DNA of 64,000 bases from Akebia trifoliata (Eukaryota; Streptophyta; Magnoliopsida; Ranunculales; Lardizabalaceae), in the NCBI GenBank assembly GCA_017979445.1, contig CM030706.1:22275884-22339883 (forward strand), in the 5' to 3' direction. Under the pieces are notes generated by a model, which saw only the letters and a list, made by a program, of their open reading frames with translations, did no database searches and was not told the origin of the DNA. The position numbers and the translations under genes were made by a program. Within the stretch, counting starts at the first letter, position 1; each line of letters begins with the position of its first letter. Positions 1-9,229 of this stretch are shown one piece after another.

Positions 1-589
1 ACCTTGCGAGCTTGCCTTAATTTTTGCCTAAGTCGCCCTTTCCGTGTTTTCATCTTATGAGACATCACTTCTGGAGTTACTGTCTGATCATGCTTTACTA
101 CCTTCCTTGACTTTTTTCACATGGTACTTAGGAGGTCTTTTATAGGTAGGGTTAGGATTGGGCATAAAAATAAAGGAATCTTGAGGCTAAAAAACCCAAA
201 TGCCCCTTGTGTGGCATTTCCTTTTAAATTATTTTCTTTTTCCTTGAATTTTCTTCCCCACTTTGACAATTGTTTTTTTTGAATTTTTTTCTTTTTAGAT
301 TTTTTCTTTGTCGGGGAATCTATTTTTTTTTTATGTGGTCGAGCCTGAAGTAACTTCTCAGGTTGCCTACGTACCCCAGAATTTTGGGATCAGACCAAAA
401 CGTAGTTTGAATTTTTTCCTCCCTTAGGTTAGGTGAATGGGCTGAGAAAGAAAAAGGTATCATTTTTTTTTTGAAAAGGCTGCAAAGGGCTGAGAAAGGA
501 GATATTGAATTGGGTAGCAGGAAAATTGATTTGGTCAAAGATGGCCTCCTTAAATGTAGTACCATTTGATCTGGTCAAGGTTGGTTGGT
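1..589 (-). other. Presumed 3' region of a Tat-like retrotransposon
   Basis: This AT-rich, T-run-rich stretch lies downstream, in minus-strand sense, of the decayed integrase at 590-1440. The stretch at about 345-410 (cctgaagtaacttctcagg, then gttgcctacgtacccc, ending in caaaacgtag) resembles the short region that follows pol in other Tat-type elements; this is from memory, not a search. No open frame here reads like a protein, and the two short frames over 320-701 are composition artefacts. Confidence 0.4.
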
Positions 590-1720
590 TCTGGTAATTC
601 GATTCCATCATAATCTTGAAGTCTGACAGTTTTTTCGGATAATATTTCTTTGACGATGAATAGACCCCCCCAATTTGGTTTGAACTTCCCTCTAGGGTCA
701 AAGATAGGTGCTCGATTCTCTTTGAGTACTAAATCTCTGTTTTATAAGTGACGGGCCTTGATCTTTTTGTCAAATGCACGGGCGACTCTTCTTTGATAAG
801 TTTGCACGTGGCACAGAACTCTAAGTTATTTTCTTTTTCAATCTAGTTTAGCTCTTCATACCCAATAACGAGCCTAGTCTATTTTTAGCATCTGACTTTT
901 CATCAAGACCATGAGATACGGTATTTCTATTTCAATTGGTAAGACTGCTTTCAGATAATATACTATAGAACAGGGAATAGTTCCAATGGAAGATTGTATT
1001 TGAAGTACGACACCCCCATAGTGTGAATGGTAGCTTTTCTGACTAATCTTGGTGTGATTGACACATTTTCACGATAATTATCTTTAGACTCTTACTAGCT
1101 GCTTCAACCGCTCCATTAATTTGAGGACGGTAGGGGGATGATCTGTGATGCCGGATCTTGAACTTTGTACACAGAATAATGACTTAAGCTTTGAAGTATG
1201 ACCCATTATCAGGGATCAGTTCAAATGGTACCCCCATATCGATTGATAATTTGTGATTTGCAACTCAATATATAATGAGGATAGCCCTGATATATTTTAT
1301 AACATCTCTATTGATATTTTCATCTCATCAAGCGAGTATCTATTCCGTGTTGAACAACACCAAGCTTGCACCTAACACATCCTCATCGGATCACGCGAAC
1401 AAGTCTTTTGAAATTTCTAAGAAAATTCATTATCCCCTTGTGTTCCTCTAGAGATAGGATGGTTTCTATTTGAATTTCTTTAGGAATTTATTTATGTTCC
1501 GAGGTCAATGACTTTTGCTTTCTTGAGCACGACTCTTATCTTCTCGTTCAGGAGAAAAATACATCCTTGAAGCTAGATTATTAGTTAATTCGTTAATGCA
1601 CTCGAGGTATTCAAAAAATTTCTTAATCCAATCAAATTTAGAAGGGGCAATAGACACCTCTACAAGCTCGATAAACTAACTCGACTCAATAGGAAAAGAG
1701 TAGACTCACTTGAAAGAAGA
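590..1720 (-). pseudogene. Decayed Tat-like pol: RT-linker remnant joined to integrase
   Basis: On the minus strand, conceptual translation around 1090-1140 reads SPYRPQINGAVEAASK, which aligns with the SVPYRPKMNGAVEADNK segment (third catalytic residue of the integrase DDE core) of the better pol copy at 19319-20632. Around 750-830, the reverse strand of gtgacgggccttg...ggcgactcttctttgataagtt matches the C-terminal integrase region of that copy. At about 1370-1440 the minus strand gives EFLRNF...DLFA*SDEDVLGA, the linker before reverse transcriptase (family form DVFAWS), with W read as TGA. Integrase follows almost at once, so RT and both RNase H domains are deleted. Many frameshifts and stops; non-functional. 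It belongs to the element whose 5' LTR is at 4577-6327. Confidence 0.7.
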
Positions 1721-3775
1721 CATGACCTTGCTGAAAAAAAGGGACTCGAACTAATGAAAACTCAAGACTACCCACAACGGGCTTGATTAGGACTGAGGAG
1801 TGAGACATTGCTTACAACAGGCATGAATGAGGCACTGTGATCTTCAAAGAACAACTGGGCAACGTTGAGAAATTTTGAGATCATTTCTGACTGTTGACTT
1901 GATATTGATGTTTACTCTAACTGACCGGATTTACAATTCTAGCTAAACGATGGACGATTGAGCTTAGATACAATGATAACCTAGTAACCCCATCTAATGT
2001 GGATTATCAATTCCAGTGTTACCCCCTTGATAATATTTTAAATGAACCTTGAGATTTTATTGAACTATGTACATCAAACCATAAAATAATTCATCCGTTC
2101 AATGATCATTCAGAAGAAAAATGATTTTATTGCACTCTTGAAAAATAATATTTTTATTGAATAATAATTTTCACAATTCTGATTATTTTTTTACACGTCA
2201 TTTTCATTTTAGAAAAATACATTTTAGTAATTTTTTAAAGTCCATATAAAAAAGAAAATTTTCAAGGTTTATGCAAAAATATATCTTTTGTAAATCATTT
2301 TTCTTTCTTTTTTCTTTTGGAAAATAATTTTCTGGAAAACACTTTTCTTCTGAAAATATTTTTCTTTTTTTAAAATGGGTCGGAACCCGAATTTAGAAAA
2401 TAATTTGATTTCCATTTTGATCTAAATGGCCTGGACCATTATGATTGTTGGATTGAGATGGACTGGGTCATTATGAATTATTGCAAGAAATGGATTCTTT
2501 ATTGGGTCGGTGACCCATTTTAATTTTCAAAAGCAAATTTTTTTATTCTTGAGGACAATCATACATTTTGATCTCATCATCCACATCATTCACATCAATC
2601 ACACAGTCTCATAAGGTTACATTCAATAAACAACCCGAGAACACCCACGATAAGTTCGAGTCGTGACCTATAGGGAAGGTTTCTAGACTCTAAGCTTACT
2701 ACGTGCAATGCATTTTTATCTAGCCATCCTTGCCCAAATACACCTATATACCTCTCGATACGTGGTGACTTGGTTTGATATACCGCATATATGATAATCT
2801 AAAACCTCAACTCACTTCTCTGAAGCCAAAAATAGCCAGTTTGATCCCCAGTTGAGAGGTGGTGCACAATGCTAAGCAAGGGCCCACTTAAATACCTCTC
2901 GTCTAGAATAGACGTAGTCTATCCCCCTCGTACAGTAGGGTACAGCGGGACAGGATCTCGCTTAGGCACCGATTTTGACCAAGAAGTGCAATTGATATAC
3001 TTGGATTATCTTTGATATACCTATGGGTACGAGTCAAGAGTTGTAGCTTTCATAAATGGTTTGGCATCCCACGAGGGGACCGATCACGTACTAGTACTAC
3101 GTTGGCAATCAGGACATGTGACTGTGTGGCTCACAATAGGTAAAAGGCTCAGGTCGCTCCAGCCTGGGTGCATCAATATACCTTTCAGAGTCACCTGATC
3201 AGAAGGTACTAGTGCCTCAGTTTGATATACCCTAAGGTACGTGACTGGAGTTGTGATTTTCATGAATGACGTCGCATCTCCGAAGAGACCGGACCACACA
3301 CTTGTATCACGTTGGCTATATGGGATGTGCAAACATGCAAAACAGTAAAGGTGCATGTGATATGTACAAAACAGGGGTGGGGTGTGCCTAGAGCTTTTTC
3401 AAATAAATGGGTCCATAGGCCTAATCAAACCATCACAACATGAATATCATATGAATATTACCCACATAATTCATCACATCAAGATTAAGATCAAAGCATG
3501 CTCATCAAAAAATATCTATCAAGATCATGGCAAATCAATTAATGAGCATGGCATATAATAATTGATCATACAAACATTGCAATAGGCATACTTTTTAAAA
3601 TTTTTAAGGTCCAATCAATGATCACTTTTGGGTGATCCAAAATAAATCGAGATTCCAATAGATGTTACATTGATGATAGAATGACAATGGTTGAGATGAG
3701 CTCATTCTCAGGAACATTAATTGTGCTAACATTAGATAAATTTGAATTTTCTGTGAATTAGGAAAATACAATACA
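1721..3775. other. Non-coding internal sequence of the A-1 element
   Basis: No recognisable protein is seen on either strand. The region lies between the pol remnant and the tandem repeats next to the PBS, so it is read as internal or leader DNA of the minus-strand element. It carries a diverged direct repeat (see 2986-3338). A short frame at 3084-3356 on the minus strand lies inside that repeat and is not considered a gene. Confidence 0.4.
2986..3338. repeat. Diverged direct repeat, period about 210 bp
   Basis: Two related copies begin at the word tttgatatacc at 3011 and 3221. Both continue with a 'ggtacg...gagttgt' segment, then 'catgaatg/cataaatg', 'ggcatcc/cgcatct', 'gaccg(g)a', and end in 'cacgttggc...catgtg'. 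A third tttgatatacc at about 2773 may mark an older copy. Many substitutions separate the copies. Confidence 0.55.
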
Positions 3776-4330
3776 AACTTGCATCGATGATATATAAGGC
3801 TCTCGATAACGAAATCGAGTGAACTCAGGTTCTAAATTAATCTACTCGATGAGATCTACATTTTATTAATAGGTGCCCAGACTTAATTCTGACTAGAATG
3901 TTTTGTAAAAACGTTTTAACATTGCTGTCCCAACCTTCATTCAGCAACAATTCCAGATTTACAGATTGAACTTGCATCGATGATATTTAAGACTTCCGAT
4001 AACGAAATTGAGTGAACTCGGGTTCTAAATTAATCTATTAAATGAGATCTACGTTTTATTTACAGGTGCCCAGACTTAATTCTCACTAGAATATTCTGTT
4101 AAAACGTTTTAACATTGCTGTCCCAACCTTCATTCAGCAACAATTCCAGATTTACAGATTGAACTTGCATCGATGATATCTAAGGCTTCCGAAAACGAAA
4201 TTGAGTGAACTCAGATTCTAAATTAATCTACTCGATGAGATCTACATTTTATTAAGAGGTTCCTAGACTTAATTCTCACTAGAATGTTTTATAAAAACGT
4301 TTGAACATTACTGCCCCAACCTTCATTATT
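3776..4330. repeat. 193-bp tandem repeat, about 2.9 copies
   Basis: Copies start with aacttgcatcgatgatat at 3776, 3969 and 4162, an exact 193-bp spacing. Each contains 'cgataacgaaat', 'gagatctac', 'gcccagactta' and 'acgttt(t/g)aacatt', and the first two end in 'ccagatttacagattg'. Copies differ by scattered substitutions. The array sits 230 bp from the PBS of the adjacent 5' LTR, inside the leader of the minus-strand element. Tandem repeats inside Tat/Ogre elements are known in other plants. Confidence 0.85.
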
Positions 4331-4555
4331 CCATCATTTTCATATGTCAATTTGAATCTTCCATTATTTAGTGGTTATTAAAAAGTGATCCTTAATTGGA
4401 AAAAAAAATGCAATACCCAAAATCATCTACAATCAAGTCACAAAAATAAATAAATAGAAAAAATTAATAAAATAAATCGAACTAAATAATAAAAAAAAAC
4501 TAGGTCATCTTGGCAATGTTCACATACTTGGGGTTTTTCAAGTTTGATCATCAAT
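4331..4555 (-). other. AT-rich leader next to the PBS
   Basis: A very AT-rich non-coding spacer with A runs lies between the 193-bp repeats and the PBS. No gene is seen. Confidence 0.4.
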
Positions 4556-4575
4556 AGTCCCCAGCGGAGTCGCCA
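4556..4575 (-). other. Primer-binding site of element A-1
   Basis: The minus strand reads TGGCGACTCCGCTGGGGACT, one base after the end of the LTR at 4577. A tRNA 3' end (…GTCGCCA) would pair with it. Ogre/Tat elements are reported to use tRNA-Arg and have a PBS of this form. Its position shows that the LTR at 4577-6327 is a 5' LTR and that the element runs toward lower coordinates. Confidence 0.8.
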
Positions 4576-4733
4576 CTGAAAGCGCCCTCGATCCATGGGT
4601 GCGCAGATCCGCTTTTGAGCCTTGAGGTTTGGGAGTCGCCACCTAGTTATTACGGTCTAGGAACCGATCAATGACTCTAAATAGATAAAGGACTAATCTA
4701 GAACAGAAAAAATTGAATTCGGGGATCATGTTA

Positions 4734-4779
4734 CGGGGTTGGAAGGTGTTAGGCACCAACCCCGCCCGGCCAAAGCCGG
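4734..4779 (-). other. Conserved LTR double hairpin (A-1)
   Basis: The first stem is CGGGGTTGG (4734-4742) with CCAACCCCG (4756-4764), closing the 13-nt loop AAGGTGTTAGGCA (4743-4755; minus-sense RNA UGCCUAACACCUU). A second stem follows: CCGGC (4766-4770) and GCCGG (4775-4779), loop CAAA. The same loop with different stems occurs in families B, C and F. In the minus-sense transcript it lies downstream of the TATA box, before the PBS. Confidence 0.85.
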
Positions 4780-5185
4780 TCTCTTCTAATTTCTCAAATA
4801 AGTTACATTGCTAAAAAAAACCTAGATAATAATAAAATAAAAAATAAGAAGTTATACCTTTTCGATAGCAAAGACTTTGTTCCCTCAGATCCGACAAAAA
4901 TTGCTCCTTGCACCGTACTTCTTGCTTCGTTCTGTCTCTAGATTTGATTTTCCATCTCCGAGGCAAGGTATCTCTTCTTTCTTGGATCAGAATTCTTCGA
5001 GTTTGTTAATGGATTTTGGGGTGTTCTTGAAGGGCTTTTAGGTATTTTTTAGGCTAAAATCAAAGAAGGGATGTTAGGTAAGGAATAGGGACTCCAAAAC
5101 TAGGGTTTATGGGACGTTAGGGGGGCTTTTAGACCTACTTCTCTTAAGATTTTTCATTTTTTTCAAAAATAGGGTGTGAGCACCC

Positions 5186-5195
5186 CTATTTATAG
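5186..5195 (-). promoter_or_regulatory. TATA box of LTR A-1
   Basis: The minus strand reads CTATAAATAG followed by GGGTGCTCACACCC. Equivalent boxes are at 16018-16027 (A-2) and 41231-41240 (A-3). The plus-strand copy A-4 has tataaatatg near 32530. Confidence 0.65.
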
Positions 5196-5390
5196 ATTTT
5201 CTTAGAGGTTGATTTAGATAGAGTTAGTGTTTAATTAGAGTTCTTTTAATTAGAATTGTGTTTTAGTTAAACTTGTTTTAGGTAGAGTTGTGTTTTAATT
5301 TGAATTATTTTAGGTGGAGTTGTGTTTTAGTTAGAACTCTATTAGATAGAGTTATTATTTAATTAGAACTCTATTATGATTTTGACTTTT

Positions 5391-5547
5391 GGTCTTATTT
5401 GTTTGACTTTTAATATTTTGACTTTAGTCTTAATTGATTGACTTTTAATATCTTGACTTTAGTCTTAATTAATTGACTTTAATTTTGACTTTAGTCTCAC
5501 TTGATTGACTTTAATACCTTGACTTTAGTCTTTCTTGATTGACTTTA
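5391..5547 (-). promoter_or_regulatory. TTGACT (W-box-like) array in U3 of LTR A-1
   Basis: About ten copies of TTGACTTT lie in 157 bp, about 200-360 bp upstream of the TATA box in transcription sense. The unit is roughly 'ttgactttagtcttanttga'. TTGAC(C/T) is the W-box core bound by WRKY factors (established). The regulatory role here is inference, since the array could be a simple low-complexity repeat. Confidence 0.6.
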
Positions 5548-6339
5548 AATTTTTGGAGAACCCTCCTTTATTATATCTTTAATTCTTTGGACCCCCAAAT
5601 GGAGGGGTCCTTAAAGAAATATTCACGAACCCTCAATAATTTTTCATGAGAGCCCGATTGATCGATTTTTTTAGCTCAAATTTTTAAATTAATTTCATTA
5701 ATATTTCACTTTAATTATTTAATATTTTATTTATTAATTTCAAAATTCTTAATTATGAAAATTGTGAAATTACCGTTTTGCCCCCAGAGAGGACTTTTCA
5801 CGTTTGAAGTCAGTTTTTAATGTTCTAGGATGTTTTAGAATCGATTTTTCGTAAGGAATTCAATGGAAATATTAGTTTGTGTTATTTATGAAATTTTTTG
5901 TGTGAAATGGTTGTGAACTTTATGAGGGGCATTTTCGTAATTTTATCAAATTTTGTGAAAATTGGCGAAGTGATTTATTTGATTTGATTTGTTGTTTTAT
6001 GTGTCCGAAAGGATTTTTCTAAGCGTAATGTAGGCTCTAGGGTTGTTTTGATGTTAGGGGTATTTTGGTAATTTGGTCATTTTTTAGTGATTTTTATCAT
6101 AAAGCTTCTTTGTATCTGAAAAATGATAATTTCTAAGCTTCTAGTGTTATATTTTCCTAGCGTAGCGTGGTTTCTACAGTTTTGTCAGTTCGGGATACCT
6201 CATCCGGATTTCTGAAACATTTCTGGTAACAAAATAAAGTAATAGAAATAACATCCATCATTGGGAATCATTGCGTTCGGGTTGACGAGTTGATTAATCA
6301 GGCAGATGTAAAAATGGGGTGTCTACAGATGAACCATGG

Positions 6340-6358
6340 ATCCCCAATGGAGTCGCCA
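6340..6358 (-). other. Primer-binding site of the left-hand B element
   Basis: The minus strand reads TGGCGACTCCATTGGGGAT, two bases after the LTR end at 6361. It differs from the A-1 PBS by G-to-A and C-to-T changes at a CpG-like position. Its internal region is cut after about 33 bp by the A-1 insertion. Confidence 0.75.
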
Positions 6359-6360
6359 GC

Positions 6361-8631
6361 TGTAGATACGTGATTTTCGTCGTTAGGACGACCACATCTA
6401 CGAAGAATTGGAGTCGCCACCATTCATGTTGTAAGTGGATGTGAATGGTCACCCGATGGACATTTTCCAAAAAATGACATTTTTGGGATTAGTGACTCGT
6501 GATGGATAGGGGACTAATCAAACCTAGGAATTCGGGTAAGCGGCTCGATTGGAGAAAAGGGAAGGTGTTAGGCACCCTTTTCTCCCCGCCAAGTGGCGGT
6601 AACCTTAAATAATTCGGTCATTTTTTATTTTGAAGAAAATTGGAAAATAATGTACCACGTGGGGATTTTTGTACCCTATATAGGGATTCGTTTTCGACTT
6701 GATCATAGGGTCATTTCATTGATGGAAATGACCCTTACGGATCTTTAGGCTTGGGGTCCACTCATTTAAAAATAAAAATGAAAGAGAAGAAGGGGGTATT
6801 TAGAAGAGGGAGAAGGTAAGGATAGAGAGAGTGGGAGGGGTGGTGTACTTCATACCCACCTTGTACTCTTGATCTTCTTTTCTTCTTCTTCTTGACTTCT
6901 CTTCTTCTCTTGAGTCTTTAATGAAATATGAGAGTGAACTTATTTTTTTAGAAGATGATATAAGAGAGTAGTGGTGATGAGTAGAGAGAGTAGATTTTTT
7001 CTTAGGGAGACTTGGTAACCATTTTTGGGATGAGAAGGGAGGTATTTATAGGTGTTTGGAGGAGGTTTGGGGGTATAATGGGGTGAAGAGTTGAGAGAAT
7101 AGAGAATGGCATGGGTATTTGAAGTGAAAGGTGTGAAATTTAAAGTGGAATGGAGGGTAAATGTGTAATGAGTGAAAATGGGTGAGTTTTAGATCCAAAT
7201 AGGTTGGATCCTACCCAAATCCATTTGGGTAGAGTGTTTGACAGGATGAGATGAGTGATGGTTGATGGGAGGAGTGGGGGTGTAAGAGGGTTGTTTATAG
7301 GAGGAGTGTTAAGTTATTTAATGAGGTGAGGTGTGTAAATTTAGGAAAATGGGTTGTGTAAGAGGTTGTTAAATTGGTTTTTGGAAGAATAAAGGAGATG
7401 ATGCCATGTGGCAATCATGATGACAGGGTGAGGGGATAAGATTGGTTGATTGGTTGATGAGGGTTGTTTGATTGGAGAGAGGAGTGTGGGTTAGTTGATT
7501 GATGATGAAGGAAGTATGGGTGGAGGTGATTTTGTTGGAATGTTTTAAGGGAAAGTGATGGGTTGATTTGTAAGGGATATGGGTGGTGATGTGGGTGGTT
7601 GATGATGTTAGAGAATGGTGATGGGTTAGGGTATGGGTTGAGGTGTGGGTAGTTGATGATGTTAGAGAATGGGGATAGGGTAGGTCAAGGGTAGGGTATG
7701 GGTTGTGGTGATTTTGGAGAGAGGTGATGTGGGTTAGATGGAGTGTTTAGAGAATGGTGATGGGAGTGAGTGATTAGATGAGGGAGGTGAAGGGTGGTGA
7801 TGACATATGTCATCTTATGATATTGAGGGGTTGATTGGTTGATGTGGGTAATGGGTAATGGGTTAAGGTTATGGGTTAGGTAATGAGTTTGATATGGGTA
7901 ATAGTTAGTGGGCTTTTAAGTGTTGGGCTTGGGTTTAGGAGGGTTGTGGGTTATATAAGGTTTGTCTGTGGGTTGGATTTTTGAGGGAGGGTAGGTGTTA
8001 GGGTTTAGGTGATATAGGATTAATTTTGGGTTAAGGATAAAGTAAGGAATGAATTTAGGAAAGAGTTGAGGGCTTGTGGGACTTAGGTGGGTTTAGGGTA
8101 TTCACGAATTTCGAGGCGGAGCGGTGGAAGATAGATGAGGGGTAGGTATCCCAAGTCTCACATTTTTAATTTTTTAATTTTTTTGTGTTTTTGAAATTAT
8201 TGATTTGATCAAAAATGCCACGTGTTGACAAATCAGGCTTTTTTAGGCCCATTGAAGGATTTTATCGATTCTTGATGTAAGCGAGGAACGATGATGTTGA
8301 ACACGTGTAGGACGGGTCCCAACCCTTTTCGTAGGTCCCCTTAGACCATTGGGAGGTCTTAGGGGCCTTGGTTTAATTGAATTGCCACATTTTAACCTAT
8401 TGGGCCTTTGAGGCCCGTCGGCTTATTTTGTTGGAAAGTCGGTATTTCGAATAGAGCGGGATAAATGGGAGCATGCTGAATCCTTTTGGTGGACCTACTA
8501 ACCCATTGAGAGGTGTTAGAGGCTTGGATTTTGGCAAAAATGTCAGATTTTAATGCTTGGTCCAATTTATTGGAAAATCACTGTTTTTGGGCCCTTTCGA
8601 GTGAGGGCCCGTTCAAATTGGGGTGTCTACA
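6361..8631 (-). mobile_element. LTR family B, copy 1 (LTR between a PPT and a PBS)
   Basis: In minus sense it starts TGTAGACACCCC at 8631 and ends CACGTATCTACA at 6361. It has the conserved hairpin at 6551-6585 and a TATA-like CTATAAATACC at 7051-7041. A G/T-rich U3 includes a 53-bp repeat (ttgatgatgttagagaatgg at 7599 and 7652). The 22859-24638 copy is very similar but lacks roughly 420 bp corresponding to about 7640-8060. The left flank is a PBS and the right flank a PPT-like tract, so no TSD is expected or found. Small frames here are artefacts of G/T-rich composition. Confidence 0.85.
6551..6599 (-). other. Conserved LTR double hairpin (B-1)
   Basis: The 11-bp perfect stem is GGAGAAAAGGG (6551-6561) with CCCTTTTCTCC (6575-6585), closing the same 13-nt loop AAGGTGTTAGGCA. 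A second hairpin follows: CCGCC (6586-6590), loop AAGT, GGCGG (6595-6599). The stem sequence is unrelated to the family A stem but fully self-complementary. Confidence 0.85.
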
Positions 8632-8646
8632 ACTGCCCTTCTTTGC
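8632..8646 (-). other. Polypurine tract of the right-hand B element
   Basis: The minus strand reads GCAAAGAAGGGCAGT immediately before the LTR start TGTAGACACC. A purine-rich tract directly upstream of an LTR primes plus-strand DNA synthesis. It marks 6361-8631 as the 3' LTR of the element whose pol is at 19319-22858. Confidence 0.65.
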
Positions 8647-9053
8647 AGGAATTGCATGCAAAGAACTGCAAAGAATAGACTAAACCCTTATTTGTACGGG
8701 CCAGACGAAATTTTGCAAAACACGACTTCAAATTACCGGTCGAATTGATGGTTTTTGTAGAAAAATGGTTACTCAAGCGCGGGGTCTGATAGAGTTACCT
8801 TATTAATTCCTTGATCTCGATGGCGCGAAGCTCGTGTGAGATCTTGGGTTTGACGAAAGTTGGATGAGCTTTGAAATTGGGATATTTCTCAGTCTTATTT
8901 TAGCAATTCGGCATTGAATGCAACTCGAAAGGATTTTTCTTTTATTTTTCAGATTTTTGATTTTTTTTTCTTTTTGATTTTTTTAGGTTTTTATTTGATT
9001 TTTTGATTTTTTAGATTTTTTATTTGATTTTTCCGATTTTTGCTCATTGACTG
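8647..9053. other. Non-coding spacer before the palindrome array
   Basis: It contains a T-rich stretch (8930-9045) made of repeated 'tttttgattttt' words. No gene is seen. It lies between the PPT and the first palindrome array. Confidence 0.4.
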
Positions 9054-9229
9054 ATCCGTGCTTGGGGCACGGGTAGTTCTTAATTCACTTTCATCCGTGT
9101 TTGAGGCACGGGTGGCTTTTGATTCCATTTCATCCGTGTTTAAGGCACGGATTGCAATTCTATCTCCTTCACCCGTATTTGGAGCACGGATGGCGCTGTT
9201 TGGGTCTTATCCGTACTAGTAACACGGAC
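9054..9229. repeat. Palindrome array 1: five 21-nt dyads, period 39 bp
   Basis: Five units of the form ATCCGTG-7 nt-CACGGAT start at 9054, 9093, 9132, 9171 and 9209, spaced 39, 39, 39 and 38 bp. The middle 7 nt differ (CTTGGGG, TTTGAGG, TTTAAGG, TTTGGAG, CTAGTAA), and the 17-18 bp spacers differ apart from a shared pyrimidine-rich end. A related array is at 14173-14384. Both arrays end in GGACCA followed by an AATTT word, then a pyrimidine-rich leader before a plus-strand gene, so they look like shared upstream or promoter DNA. Small frames crossing it are not genes. Confidence 0.85.

Larger units (their letters stand above)
4577..6327 (-). mobile_element. LTR family A, copy 1 (5' LTR)
   Basis: In minus sense it starts TGTAGACACCCC and ends GGGCGCTTTCA, followed by a PBS. 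A TATA-like CTATAAATAG lies at 5195-5186 (minus) with a TTGACT-rich array upstream of it (5391-5547). A conserved hairpin is at 4734-4764. Length is 1751 bp; closely related copies are at 15419-17155 and 40625-42366, and a split plus-strand copy is at 29554-43416. The LTR's 5' end abuts the PBS leader of a B element (6328-6360), so A-1 inserted about 33 bp inside that element. The other end lies outside the window, so the TSD cannot be tested. Confidence 0.85.

Noticed and set aside
4556..6358. tRNA-like sequences
   Set aside because: Only the ~18-nt 3'-end complement is present next to LTR ends, so they are primer-binding sites, not tRNA genes.
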